In this document: one piece after another, positions 7,862 to 14,622 of the stretch | How the letters are laid out: each line of letters starts with the position of its first letter | How positions within the stretch are numbered: the stretch's first letter is position 1 | Assembly (NCBI GenBank): GCA_002378605.1 | Contig: DFSK01000052.1 | Coordinates: forward strand, 13,557 to 29,219 | Origin: Alphaproteobacteria bacterium UBA3439 | GTDB lineage: Bacteria > Pseudomonadota > Alphaproteobacteria > Puniceispirillales > Puniceispirillaceae | Reading direction: 5' to 3' | DNA: 15,663 bases | Translations under genes and position numbers: made by a program | The notes under the pieces: generated by a model | What the model saw: only the letters and a program-made list of their open reading frames with translations | Databases searched by the model: none | Told to the model about the DNA's origin: nothing

Positions 7862-8590
7862 CTAACGGCTCCGGCGGAAAAGGGCTTTTGTCGTTTCCCG
7901 CTTCAATCCGGCAATTGACAAGGTCGGGTTCAATTCGTTCGGGCAATATTGCACACAGCCCTGCTGGGAATGGCAATTATGACAACCGCCATTTGACCCA
8001 ACAGCGGCAAGACGCACATCTTGACCAGCATCACGAATGTCATTCAATAATGACCATGACCGGTTCAACGCCGCCGGACCGAAATAATCGGGATTGGATT
8101 CAACCACATCACAAGCCGCATAACAGACCGCGCAATTGATACATTCAATCGCCTCGCTGGCAGCAATGCGCATTGGATCATCAGGGGTAATGGCCGCCAT
8201 CGGATCATGACGTGTCTTGCTCGGGTGAAACACCGCTTCAGCAGCAACCCATTTTTCGAAGAACGGATCCATATCAGTTGCCAGATCCTTGATCACCGGC
8301 AAATTACGAAGCGGCGCGACCTCAAGCTGATCATCGGCAACAACCTTGCTGACATGTGTTCGGCATGTCCAGCGCGGCGACCCATTAACCATCATCGCAC
8401 AAGATCCGCACATGCCAACGCGGCAGGCAAACCGGTAAGACAAAGTGGGGTCAATATGCTGCTGGACATAGGCCACAACATCAAGCACCGTCTGATTTTC
8501 CCGGGCTGGCACTTCATATTCTTCAAAGCGGCCATCATCGCCACTTTCGCGCCAGATCGACACTGTCATTATTTGCGTTTCATTCGCCAC
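7862..8590 (-). CDS. sdhB: Succinate dehydrogenase/fumarate reductase-type iron-sulfur subunit
   Basis: The 242-residue protein carries three iron-sulfur centres linking flavin to quinone. The plant-type [2Fe-2S] site is Cys56, Cys61, Cys64 and Cys76. The [4Fe-4S] site is CINCAVCYAAC at 150-160. The third centre is Cys206, Cys212 and Cys216 in CHSQQGCVQYCPN. GPAALNRSW near 171-179 is a family block. Cys160 is followed by Asp, where most SdhB/FrdB proteins have Pro, and an extra Cys203 precedes the third centre. I start at GTG 8590 because GGAG lies seven bases upstream. The frame is open to 8767, but that would run through the promoter and into the lysR gene. ATG 8569 is a possible alternative without a clear ribosome site. 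It is the first gene of the operon. Confidence 0.9.
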   Translation of the reverse strand: MANETQIMTVSIWRESGDDGRFEEYEVPARENQTVLDVVAYVQQHIDPTLSYRFACRVGMCGSCAMMVNGSPRWTCRTHVSKVVADDQLEVAPLRNLPVIKDLATDMDPFFEKWVAAEAVFHPSKTRHDPMAAITPDDPMRIAASEAIECINCAVCYAACDVVESNPDYFGPAALNRSWSLLNDIRDAGQDVRLAAVGSNGGCHNCHSQQGCVQYCPNELNPTLSIAGLKRETTKALFRRSR

Positions 8591-8620
8591 CTGATTACTC
8601 CATTTCAACCCACTAACCAT

Positions 8621-8649
8621 AGTATAATTTTCATTTTTTCTTAATGAAA
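8621..8649 (-). promoter_or_regulatory. Predicted promoter of the sdhB operon
   Basis: On the minus strand TTTCAT (8644-8649) and TATACT (8621-8626) are separated by exactly 17 bases. The -10 matches the consensus at five of six positions; the -35 is poor, as expected for an activator-dependent promoter. Transcription would start near 8613, leaving a leader of about 23 bases before GTG 8590. The position relative to the operator at 8671-8687 supports the call. Confidence 0.55.
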
Positions 8650-8670
8650 CTAAATAATATTTACTTTTTG

Positions 8671-8687
8671 TGTAAGAAAGTTTTACA
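8671..8687. promoter_or_regulatory. Predicted LysR-type regulator binding site
   Basis: TGTAA, seven bases, TTACA form a perfect 5+5 dyad that contains the T-N11-A core of LysR-type sites (T8673, A8685). Its centre is about 66 bases upstream of the predicted start of the sdhB operon, where these regulators usually have their recognition site. It also lies 45 bases before the lysR start, which would allow autoregulation. The downstream activation site is not obvious. Confidence 0.6.
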
Positions 8688-8732
8688 TTCCTATTTGCAA
8701 AACAGAGATTGTTACAGGCTCGATAAAGGTTT

Positions 8733-9620
8733 ATGTCCCTTCGCCAACTTCGCACATTGCTTGCCATTCAAACACACGGCTCGTTCAGCGCCGCTGCTGC
8801 CGCCTGTCACATCACCCATGCGGCGGTAAGCCAGCAGATGAAAGCGCTGGAATCATTTTGGGGAATCACCCTTTTCGACCGGAAAAATCGGCGCCCTGAA
8901 TTGACCCCGACCGGACGGGCAATGGCCAGTAAAGCGGCCGCGATTATCCGTGACTATGATGGTATTCTGGCATCGGTTATTGGTGAACAGGGTTTTCAGG
9001 GTGAATTGGTTCTTGGCGCGGTGCCGACCACTTTGACCGGCTTGGTGCCACTTGGTCTGTCGCTATTGCGCCAGCGTCATGCCGATTTACATGTGGTGAT
9101 TTTTCCGGGCCTATCATATCAGTTAATGCAACAGCTTGACCGCGGCACGATTGATGCGGCAATCATCACGCGCCCCACCCTATTGCCGCAGGGGTTATCT
9201 TGTTTTGATATTGCCGCCGAACCAATGCAGCTTTTGGCACCGCCGCAAACCGAGAGTGACGATCCGCTGGAACTGCTTCGCACGCGCCCCTTTATCCGGT
9301 TTGACCGTAACGCAATTTTTGGCCAGATGGTCGAAAGCTGGCTTCAAAAGCGCAAAATCACCGTCAAGGATTCGATGGAGCTTGAAGGGCTAGAAGCGAT
9401 TTCAAGCATGGTCATGGCCAATCTTGGGGTCTCTATTGTGCCCAAACGCTGTGTTCGGAATATGAACCCGCTACCGGTCAAACGCCTTGCGCTTGGCACC
9501 AAAGCGCCCGCCCGCCAGCTTGGCCTTGCCTATCGTGACGGCAATCCCAAATTAACCGTCATCAAGGCAGCTGAAACCGCATTTCTTGACGCCGTTAGAA
9601 TTGGCGAATTTTCAGCTTAA
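8733..9620 (+). CDS. LysR-type transcriptional regulator
   Basis: The 295-residue protein starts MSLRQLRTLLAI, and its winged helix-turn-helix covers about residues 1-60 (SFSAAAAACHITHAAVSQQM, then LFDR and LTPTG). The rest is the two-lobed effector-binding domain: GELVLGAVPT, then IDAAII near 140 and GVSIVPKR near 230. It is transcribed divergently from the sdhB operon and convergently with the CoA-module genes, and so lies between two gene sets it could control. AAAGG precedes ATG 8733 with a short three-base gap, so translation may be weak. The effector is unknown; LysR regulators of itaconate degradation sit beside comparable CoA-module genes in Pseudomonas and Yersinia, so a C5 dicarboxylate is a reasonable guess. 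Confidence 0.9.
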   Translation: MSLRQLRTLLAIQTHGSFSAAAAACHITHAAVSQQMKALESFWGITLFDRKNRRPELTPTGRAMASKAAAIIRDYDGILASVIGEQGFQGELVLGAVPTTLTGLVPLGLSLLRQRHADLHVVIFPGLSYQLMQQLDRGTIDAAIITRPTLLPQGLSCFDIAAEPMQLLAPPQTESDDPLELLRTRPFIRFDRNAIFGQMVESWLQKRKITVKDSMELEGLEAISSMVMANLGVSIVPKRCVRNMNPLPVKRLALGTKAPARQLGLAYRDGNPKLTVIKAAETAFLDAVRIGEFSA

Positions 9621-9647
9621 CTACAAATCTAGCTTAAGATCAAATCC

Positions 9648-9670
9648 GGCGCGGCCAAAATCCAAGCGCC
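9648..9670. terminator. Possible weak terminator between lysR and the CoA-transferase gene
   Basis: GGCGC (9648-9652) pairs with GCGCC (9666-9670) around a 13-base loop. It is followed on the plus strand by CTTATTTAT, which is T-rich but not a clean run. It lies between the convergent 3' ends of lysR and the CoA-transferase gene, where a bidirectional terminator would be expected. The stem is short and the loop long. Confidence 0.3.
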
Positions 9671-9675
9671 CTTAT

Positions 9676-10809
9676 TTATGAAAATTCGGCGCGAATGGCA
9701 GCGCTATGCTGGCCAAGATCAGGAACCTCGCCCAATGTTGGCAAAACACCATTCACAATCGCACCCGGTGACAATAGCTGTACATCACCAGCCGAAGTGC
9801 GAACCGAAACAAACCGGTTTTGCGGGTGGTTGGTAAAAACATCCATATCATTCAATCGGCCAAAGGCAATCTGCGCCGCCTGCAATTTATCGGCAATTTT
9901 ATCGATTGAATATTGGCTGAAAACACCATTCATGATGGCATCAAGCGACGCGCGATTTTCAACCCGATGGACATTGCTGTCAAATTTCGGATTCTGCGGT
10001 AAATCAGGCTGGTTAAGAACATCACTACAGAGCCGCAGCCATTCACGTTCATTCTGGATTGAGATCAACAGCATCCGGTCATCACCGCAACGATAGGCAC
10101 CATAGGGCGCAATCGTCGGATGATGCAGCCCGGGCCGCCGAATTTCCCGCCCGCCATAATGATGCTGCAGATAAGGAACATTCATCCAATCGGCAAGCGC
10201 ATGAAATAGCGACACTTCAATAGCGCGGCCTTCACCTGTCTTTGCCCGCGCCACCAAAGCCTGCAAAATCGCGGCATGCGCGGTCATTCCCGCCGCGATA
10301 TCACAAATCGAAACGCCAACGCGGCCGGGCTCTTCAGGCGCACCGGTAATCTGCGCCAACCCAACTTCGGCTTGAACCAGAAAATCATATGCCTTCATCT
10401 GGGCAAAAGGGCCGGATGCGCCATAGCCACTGATATCGCAAGTGATCAGCCGCGGGTCGGCCTGCCGCAAATCGGCCATTGAAACGCCAAGACGATCAAG
10501 CGCACCGGGCATCAGATTTTGGATAAACACATCAGCCTTGGACAGCATTTGTTTAAAAATTTGCAGATCATCGGGTTGTTTGAGATCAAGCGCGACCGAT
10601 TCCTTGCCACGATTTAGCCACACAAAATAAGAACTATGACCATTCGCATCGGCGTCATAGCCACGGGCAAAATCACCTTCTGGACGTTCAACCTTGATCA
10701 CCCGCGCACCAGCATCGGCAAGCCTGCTTGCTGCATACGGCGCAGCAACAGCCTGTTCAAGGCTGATCACCAGCAATCCATCAAGATCACGACTTGGGCT
10801 ATTTCCCAT
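9676..10809 (-). CDS. Class III CoA-transferase (CaiB/BaiF family), candidate itaconate/mesaconate/citramalate CoA-transferase
   Basis: The 377-residue cytoplasmic enzyme moves CoA between carboxylic acids through a covalent aspartyl intermediate. LVISLEQAVAAPYA near residues 13-26, ARVIKVERP at 35-43 and NRGKESVALDLK at 66-77 are family blocks. The catalytic Asp is most likely Asp170 in CDIAAG, aligned with formyl-CoA transferase Asp169. The SLEQAVAAP and CDISGYG wording matches the Pseudomonas itaconate CoA-transferase group as I remember it. I chose ATG 10809 because AGGAGAG stands just upstream; ATG 10833 has no ribosome site. It is the last gene after a MaoC-like hydratase and a CitE-like lyase, which fits CoA activation of itaconate, mesaconate or citramalate, or an intramolecular mesaconyl-CoA C1-C4 transfer. 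Confidence 0.88.
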   Translation of the reverse strand: MGNSPSRDLDGLLVISLEQAVAAPYAASRLADAGARVIKVERPEGDFARGYDADANGHSSYFVWLNRGKESVALDLKQPDDLQIFKQMLSKADVFIQNLMPGALDRLGVSMADLRQADPRLITCDISGYGASGPFAQMKAYDFLVQAEVGLAQITGAPEEPGRVGVSICDIAAGMTAHAAILQALVARAKTGEGRAIEVSLFHALADWMNVPYLQHHYGGREIRRPGLHHPTIAPYGAYRCGDDRMLLISIQNEREWLRLCSDVLNQPDLPQNPKFDSNVHRVENRASLDAIMNGVFSQYSIDKIADKLQAAQIAFGRLNDMDVFTNHPQNRFVSVRTSAGDVQLLSPGAIVNGVLPTLGEVPDLGQHSAAIRAEFS

Positions 10810-10862
10810 TAAACTCTCCTGCCATTTCAGCATTTTGCAGCCATTATCTGGCTACCGATTCA

Positions 10863-11678
10863 TTACGCCAACGCCTCAAAATCACGGATAATCGCCTCGG
10901 CGCGTTTGATCACCGGCACATCAACCATTGCCCCGTCAAGCTGCACCGCTGAAGCGCTATTTGCAACCGCGGCCATGACGCGCAATGCCCATTCATAATC
11001 TGCCTCACTTGGCCGAAAGACGGCTTTTGCCGGCGCAATCTGTTTGGGGTGGATTAGCAGCTTGCCACCAAAGCCCATGTCACGCGCACGCCGCGCCTCA
11101 CCAGCGACAATTTCGGCATCATCAAACCGCACCGCCACTCCGTCAAGCGGCGCCGCCTTTTGCCCAAGGCGTGATGCAACAACAATCTTACCACGCGCAT
11201 AGTGAAGCGATTCCCATTGTGGATCAGCCCCGATATCAAGCGCGAAATCCAAATGACCAAAAGCGCATTGCAGCACTGACGGATGCATCATCATTGCCTC
11301 GATTGTCGCCAGCCCAAGCGCGCTTTCGACAATTGGGATGATTGGCATATCCGCACCAAACGCTTTGGCAATCACATCAAGATGATCAACCGATTCCGCC
11401 TTTGGCAGCATGATCATCTGCGGCGGGTTCTTGGCCAAAGCTGCCAAATCTTTGACAAACCAGCTGGATTCAAACCCGTTGCAACGCACGACCAATGGTA
11501 CCGACAAATCAGGCCGCGACATAAGGGCGGCATGCGCTGCCGGTTTATCAGCATCAGCAACCGCATCTTCAAGATCCAGAATCACGGCATCGGCGCCACT
11601 GGAACCTGCCTTTGACAGTAATTCAGGGCGGTGGCCCGGCACAAATAGCGGAACGGATAGGGGTTTAAATGCGGTCAT
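10863..11678 (-). CDS. CitE-like lyase (HpcH/HpaI family), candidate citramalyl-CoA lyase
   Basis: The 271-residue TIM-barrel lyase splits a 3-hydroxyacyl-CoA of the malyl/citramalyl type. PLFVPGHRPE at 10-19, ADAVILDLEDAV at 29-40, VVRCNG at 63-68 with Arg65, MLPKAES at 90-96, PIVESALGL at 115-123 and GHLDFALDIG at 141-150 are classical CitE blocks. Glu118 and Asp144 are the probable Mg ligands. It lacks the acyl-carrier partners of citrate lyase, so it acts on a CoA ester directly. Beside a MaoC-type hydratase and a class III CoA-transferase, cleavage of citramalyl-CoA to acetyl-CoA and pyruvate is the best guess; malyl-CoA or methylmalyl-CoA are alternatives. I start at ATG 11678, where the family begins; an upstream in-frame TTG at 11693 has no better ribosome site. 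It is 23 bases from the hydratase. Confidence 0.88.
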   Translation of the reverse strand: MTAFKPLSVPLFVPGHRPELLSKAGSSGADAVILDLEDAVADADKPAAHAALMSRPDLSVPLVVRCNGFESSWFVKDLAALAKNPPQMIMLPKAESVDHLDVIAKAFGADMPIIPIVESALGLATIEAMMMHPSVLQCAFGHLDFALDIGADPQWESLHYARGKIVVASRLGQKAAPLDGVAVRFDDAEIVAGEARRARDMGFGGKLLIHPKQIAPAKAVFRPSEADYEWALRVMAAVANSASAVQLDGAMVDVPVIKRAEAIIRDFEALA

Positions 11679-11701
11679 GGATCTGTCTTTCAAAATAGCG
11701 G

Positions 11702-12514
11702 CTACGGGGTAACAGTGGCTTTCATCGTTATATTGCCATCGGCACCGCGAACACAGGCCGCAAGCGTGGCATCTTCAGGTGATGCATCAACCATGATCGG
11801 GTCACCACAAACCAATGGCCGAACGCCACGATAGGCCATATGTTTTGGTAATTTTCCGCCAATGCTACAGGCCAGATTCAGCATTAATGTAGCCTGCAAT
11901 GGGCCATGAACCAACAGGCCACCATGCCCTTCGACATTGGTTGAATAGGGAAGATCATAATGGATTCGATGACCATTAAATGTCAGCGCCGAATAGCGAA
12001 ACAGCATCACGCTATTGGCATCAACCTGCCAGCGATGCGCCGCCGCGCTGTCGGTGATCGAATCAAGCGGCGGCGCCGCCGTCACTTCTTCACGGTAAAC
12101 AACATCATGGCGTTCGCGTAATTTCAGCTGGTCACCAACTGAAAATTCATGCGTCACCGCAACAAAACATAAATTGCCGCTTTTGCCCGATTTAAAATTA
12201 ATATCATCAATGCGGCTTTGCTTTTTGACATGGTCGCCAATCTTGAAATCACCATGAAATTCAAGCCAGCCCCCTGCCCACATTCGGCGTGCATAAGGGA
12301 TGTCAGGCAGAAAATCTCCACGCTTTGGATGGCCGTCAGGGCCAAGCAGGCCCGGGCTAACCGCTTCGGGGGCCAAACACCAATGCAGCCCGGGCGGCAC
12401 CGCATTGCCAGTAAAACAATGATCGCCAAGCGTATGTCTAAAATGATCGACCATGCGCGCCGTAATCACGTCATCGCTTGTCACGCTATTGCCGATCCAA
12501 TCGGAAAAATCCAT
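11702..12514 (-). CDS. MaoC/HTD2-like enoyl-CoA hydratase, candidate itaconyl-CoA or mesaconyl-C4-CoA hydratase
   Basis: The 270-residue protein is a double hot-dog hydratase: an N-terminal FAS1-like dehydratase half (about 1-140, with ARRMWAGG at 75-82) and a C-terminal MaoC-like half. RYSALTFNGHRIHYD at 173-187 and LLVHGP at 200-205 form the hydratase-2 signature, with Asp187 and His182 or His185 as likely catalytic residues. Length and motifs match the group holding mesaconyl-C4-CoA hydratase of the 3-hydroxypropionate bi-cycle and itaconyl-CoA hydratase of Pseudomonas. Either would make citramalyl-CoA, the substrate expected for the lyase encoded next. ATG 12514 has AGGAG seven bases upstream; an earlier in-frame ATG at 12538 does not. 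A mitochondrial-type 3-hydroxyacyl thioester dehydratase role is less likely given the neighbours. Confidence 0.85.
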   Translation of the reverse strand: MDFSDWIGNSVTSDDVITARMVDHFRHTLGDHCFTGNAVPPGLHWCLAPEAVSPGLLGPDGHPKRGDFLPDIPYARRMWAGGWLEFHGDFKIGDHVKKQSRIDDINFKSGKSGNLCFVAVTHEFSVGDQLKLRERHDVVYREEVTAAPPLDSITDSAAAHRWQVDANSVMLFRYSALTFNGHRIHYDLPYSTNVEGHGGLLVHGPLQATLMLNLACSIGGKLPKHMAYRGVRPLVCGDPIMVDASPEDATLAACVRGADGNITMKATVTP

Positions 12515-12571
12515 TAATTCACTCCTTTGCTTGGTCATGCCATGATGCCGGATATTCTGTCAGGCAACAGA

Positions 12572-13900
12572 CTATCCTTGTAATTTGGTGGCAAGGTCAG
12601 ATGCCGAGACCTGTTCAAGATTATTTGTCATCGCCCATAAATCATTGGCCCGCTCATCACCAATGAGCGCCTGTGCCTTGGCCAGCAATCTTGTGCCGAG
12701 AAGCGCCGGATCAATCGGCGACAGCAAATCGAATGATTGGGATAGCAATTGACCATCCTTTCGCTTGAGATCAACGCGCGCCGCGCTGTCGGCAATATGA
12801 TCATCGCCAATGATTTTGACCCGCTTGGCAAGCGCTATCAGACCGGCGTCATGACACAAATCATCATCATAGCTTTCATAAGCGGCAAGATTAACACCCC
12901 GAAGCACCATCGCCGCCAAGAAAACATAGCTGAATTTAATTTCAAGGCCGGTTTCAGGCGCCTTGATATCGCAAACATTCTGCCAGCGGGGCGCAATATA
13001 AACCTCGATTTCATCAAGATCATCAGCCGCAACAGCACCGTCAGCGCATAGCAAAAGCAGCGCTTCGATCATCGCATGTGTTCCATGGCAACAGGCATGA
13101 AGCTTATGACTGACCGCGGCAAAAAAGAAGTGGTCAAAAGACCAATCATCAATCGCGGCACTGCCCCCAGCCGCACCATGATGCGCCACAAGAAAGCTTT
13201 GCGGGCCAGCAAATGCATCGGTGCTGGCGGTAAAACCGCGCTTTGCAAGGCTGGCCGCTTCAATCCCATTTGCCGCTGCGGCACCAGCGTTGAATGGTTT
13301 TCCCATCGTGCCAAATTGTGATTTCAGGCCAGAGGCGCGCGTGCTGGCAAGCCCCAAAGCCGCACTGATAACACCGCGATCAAGCTGATATAGGCGCGAT
13401 GCGGCAATGGCGGCACCAAATGCGCCCGATGTTGCCGTTTGATGAAAGCCAGCATCATAATGGTCACGACCAAGCACCATGCCAATCCGGCAGGCCGATT
13501 CCGCACCAATCAAAAACGCATCAACGACATCATCAGCCGATGCGCCCATATCCTCACCCGCTGCCAAAGCCGCCGGAAAAATCGCTACCGACGGATGGCC
13601 AATATAGGCAAAATGCGTATCATCATAATCCAGCGCATGCGAAATCGTGCCATTGGCAAGGGCGGCAGCGCGGGCTGGCAGACGAACAGCAGCACCGGTA
13701 ATTGTCGCGCTTGGCACCCCGCCTTCGGCCATCACAAAATCACGAATAATATGCGCTAATGGTTGATCAGCTCCGGCAAGGCTAACCACCATCCAATCAA
13801 AAAGCGATAATTGCGCCATTTTACGGGCATCTTGCGGCAAGCTTTGGCGCGGAAGTGACGCCAGATCAAGGATATGAGGCAGCAAAGCAGAATCAGACAT
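12572..13900 (-). CDS. MmgE/PrpD family protein
   Basis: The 442-residue protein belongs to the family of 2-methylcitrate dehydratase and animal cis-aconitate decarboxylase. NGTISHALDYDDTH at 83-96, GHPSV at 101-105, HQTAT at 153-157, and GTMGKPFNAGAAAANG at 197-212 are the conserved blocks. Asp91, Thr95, His102, His153 and Lys201 align with the active-site positions reported for cis-aconitate decarboxylase, but they are shared by the whole family, so they do not decide the reaction. Its position upstream of a candidate itaconate/citramalate module suggests a C5-C7 di- or tricarboxylate substrate. No methylcitrate synthase or methylisocitrate lyase is visible, and the flanking pccBA makes a methylcitrate cycle unnecessary. 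ATG 13900 follows AAAGG with seven bases between; the upstream ATG at 13930 lacks a site. Confidence 0.87.
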   Translation of the reverse strand: MSDSALLPHILDLASLPRQSLPQDARKMAQLSLFDWMVVSLAGADQPLAHIIRDFVMAEGGVPSATITGAAVRLPARAAALANGTISHALDYDDTHFAYIGHPSVAIFPAALAAGEDMGASADDVVDAFLIGAESACRIGMVLGRDHYDAGFHQTATSGAFGAAIAASRLYQLDRGVISAALGLASTRASGLKSQFGTMGKPFNAGAAAANGIEAASLAKRGFTASTDAFAGPQSFLVAHHGAAGGSAAIDDWSFDHFFFAAVSHKLHACCHGTHAMIEALLLLCADGAVAADDLDEIEVYIAPRWQNVCDIKAPETGLEIKFSYVFLAAMVLRGVNLAAYESYDDDLCHDAGLIALAKRVKIIGDDHIADSAARVDLKRKDGQLLSQSFDLLSPIDPALLGTRLLAKAQALIGDERANDLWAMTNNLEQVSASDLATKLQG

Positions 13901-14013
13901 GATCAAACCTTTAAAAATATCGGCATCCAATAACAGACCAGCAAAGATGCGATATGACTAGTTTAACCAGAACATCCCGCCTTTACCAACCGCCAGATAA
14001 ATCCGGCCATTAC

Positions 14014-14039
14014 ACGCCGCGCGATGATAACGCCGCGCG
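14014..14039. repeat. Direct repeat of a 10-mer, 16-base period
   Basis: ACGCCGCGCG occurs at 14014-14023 and again at 14030-14039 in the 151-base gap between the thioesterase stop and the MmgE/PrpD start. Exact spacing of 16 bases and high GC in an otherwise AT-richer gap make it a possible regulator site or a small slipped duplication. The rest of this gap shows only a weak minus-strand promoter possibility, TTGCTG then GATATT with 17 bases between, close to the gene start. Confidence 0.5.
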
Positions 14040-14051
14040 TCATATTTTTCA

Positions 14052-14513
14052 CTAGCTCGGCATTTTCCAAGTGGCGGTTGCAACGGCAGCAAGCTTGCCA
14101 TCACTTCCCCACAGACGGCTTTCCATGAAGGATAAGGTACGGCCTTTTTTGATATAGCGCCCTTCAACCGTGGCAAGCCCCTTTGGCGCGGGACGAAGAT
14201 ATTGGGTTTTCATTTCGATGGTGATGCCCATGCCAACCGTTTTGTTCAAAAGATGCCCCATCGAGATATCCATGACCGCAGCCATGATGCCGCCCTGCAA
14301 CGATCCTTGTGGATTCATCAGCATTTCATTGACCTCGAACGTGACGCGAAGATGATCCTTATCGGCATCGGCGGCTTCATGCGGTAGATAGTCAAAATTA
14401 AGCCCCATAAATTTTGACAGGAAGAATTTTTCAAAAACCTGCTCATAGCTTCCGAGGATGGATTCAATGTGATCGCGGACCTGCGCCGGATCGACCTTGC
14501 GTTCATTTGACAA
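14052..14513 (-). CDS. PaaI-like hot-dog thioesterase
   Basis: The 153-residue protein is a single hot-dog fold of the PaaI/4HBT group, which hydrolyse acyl-CoA esters. NPQGSLQGG at 67-75 corresponds to the family motif usually written N-x-x-G-x-x-HGG. Gln73 replaces the common His, while Asp82 of the following helix (AAVMDISMG) is kept. The protein has a helical extension of about 40 residues at its N-terminus. The start is TTG 14513: AGGAG lies eight bases upstream and no ATG fits the frame. It may release a free acid from a CoA ester of the nearby pathway, such as mesaconyl- or methylsuccinyl-CoA, or free CoA from dead-end esters. The neighbours are the only basis for a substrate. Confidence 0.82.
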   Translation of the reverse strand: MSNERKVDPAQVRDHIESILGSYEQVFEKFFLSKFMGLNFDYLPHEAADADKDHLRVTFEVNEMLMNPQGSLQGGIMAAVMDISMGHLLNKTVGMGITIEMKTQYLRPAPKGLATVEGRYIKKGRTLSFMESRLWGSDGKLAAVATATWKMPS

Positions 14514-14565
14514 AATAAAATCTCCTAAAGATTTGTCATGAAAAAAGATAAAGGCTAGATATCAG

Positions 14566-14585
14566 CAAGGCCAGAACCGGCCTTG
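14566..14585 (-). terminator. Hairpin after the dioxygenase gene, possible terminator
   Basis: CAAGGCC (14566-14572) and GGCCTTG (14579-14585) form a perfect 7-bp stem with a six-base loop. It lies 37 bases beyond the dioxygenase stop in its direction of transcription. The T-rich run (TTTATCTTTTTT) begins some 14 bases past the stem rather than at its foot, so it may attenuate rather than fully stop transcription into the thioesterase gene. Confidence 0.42.
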
Positions 14586-14622
14586 TGACGAATTGAGTTC
14601 ATGGCGGCGACGGTGAAAGACA

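Noticed and set aside
8207..8644. Plus-strand open frame opposite the iron-sulfur subunit
   Set aside because: It is antisense to the cysteine motifs of the real gene, and its translation is rich in His, Arg and Ile, without a domain.
8591..8767. N-terminal extension of the iron-sulfur subunit frame to 8767
   Set aside because: It would cross the AT-rich control region and the lysR start, adds residues unlike the family, and GTG 8590 has a good ribosome site.
10839..10853. AGCCA/TGGCT small hairpin between the lyase and CoA-transferase genes
   Set aside because: Five base pairs with no T run; too weak to call a terminator or operator.
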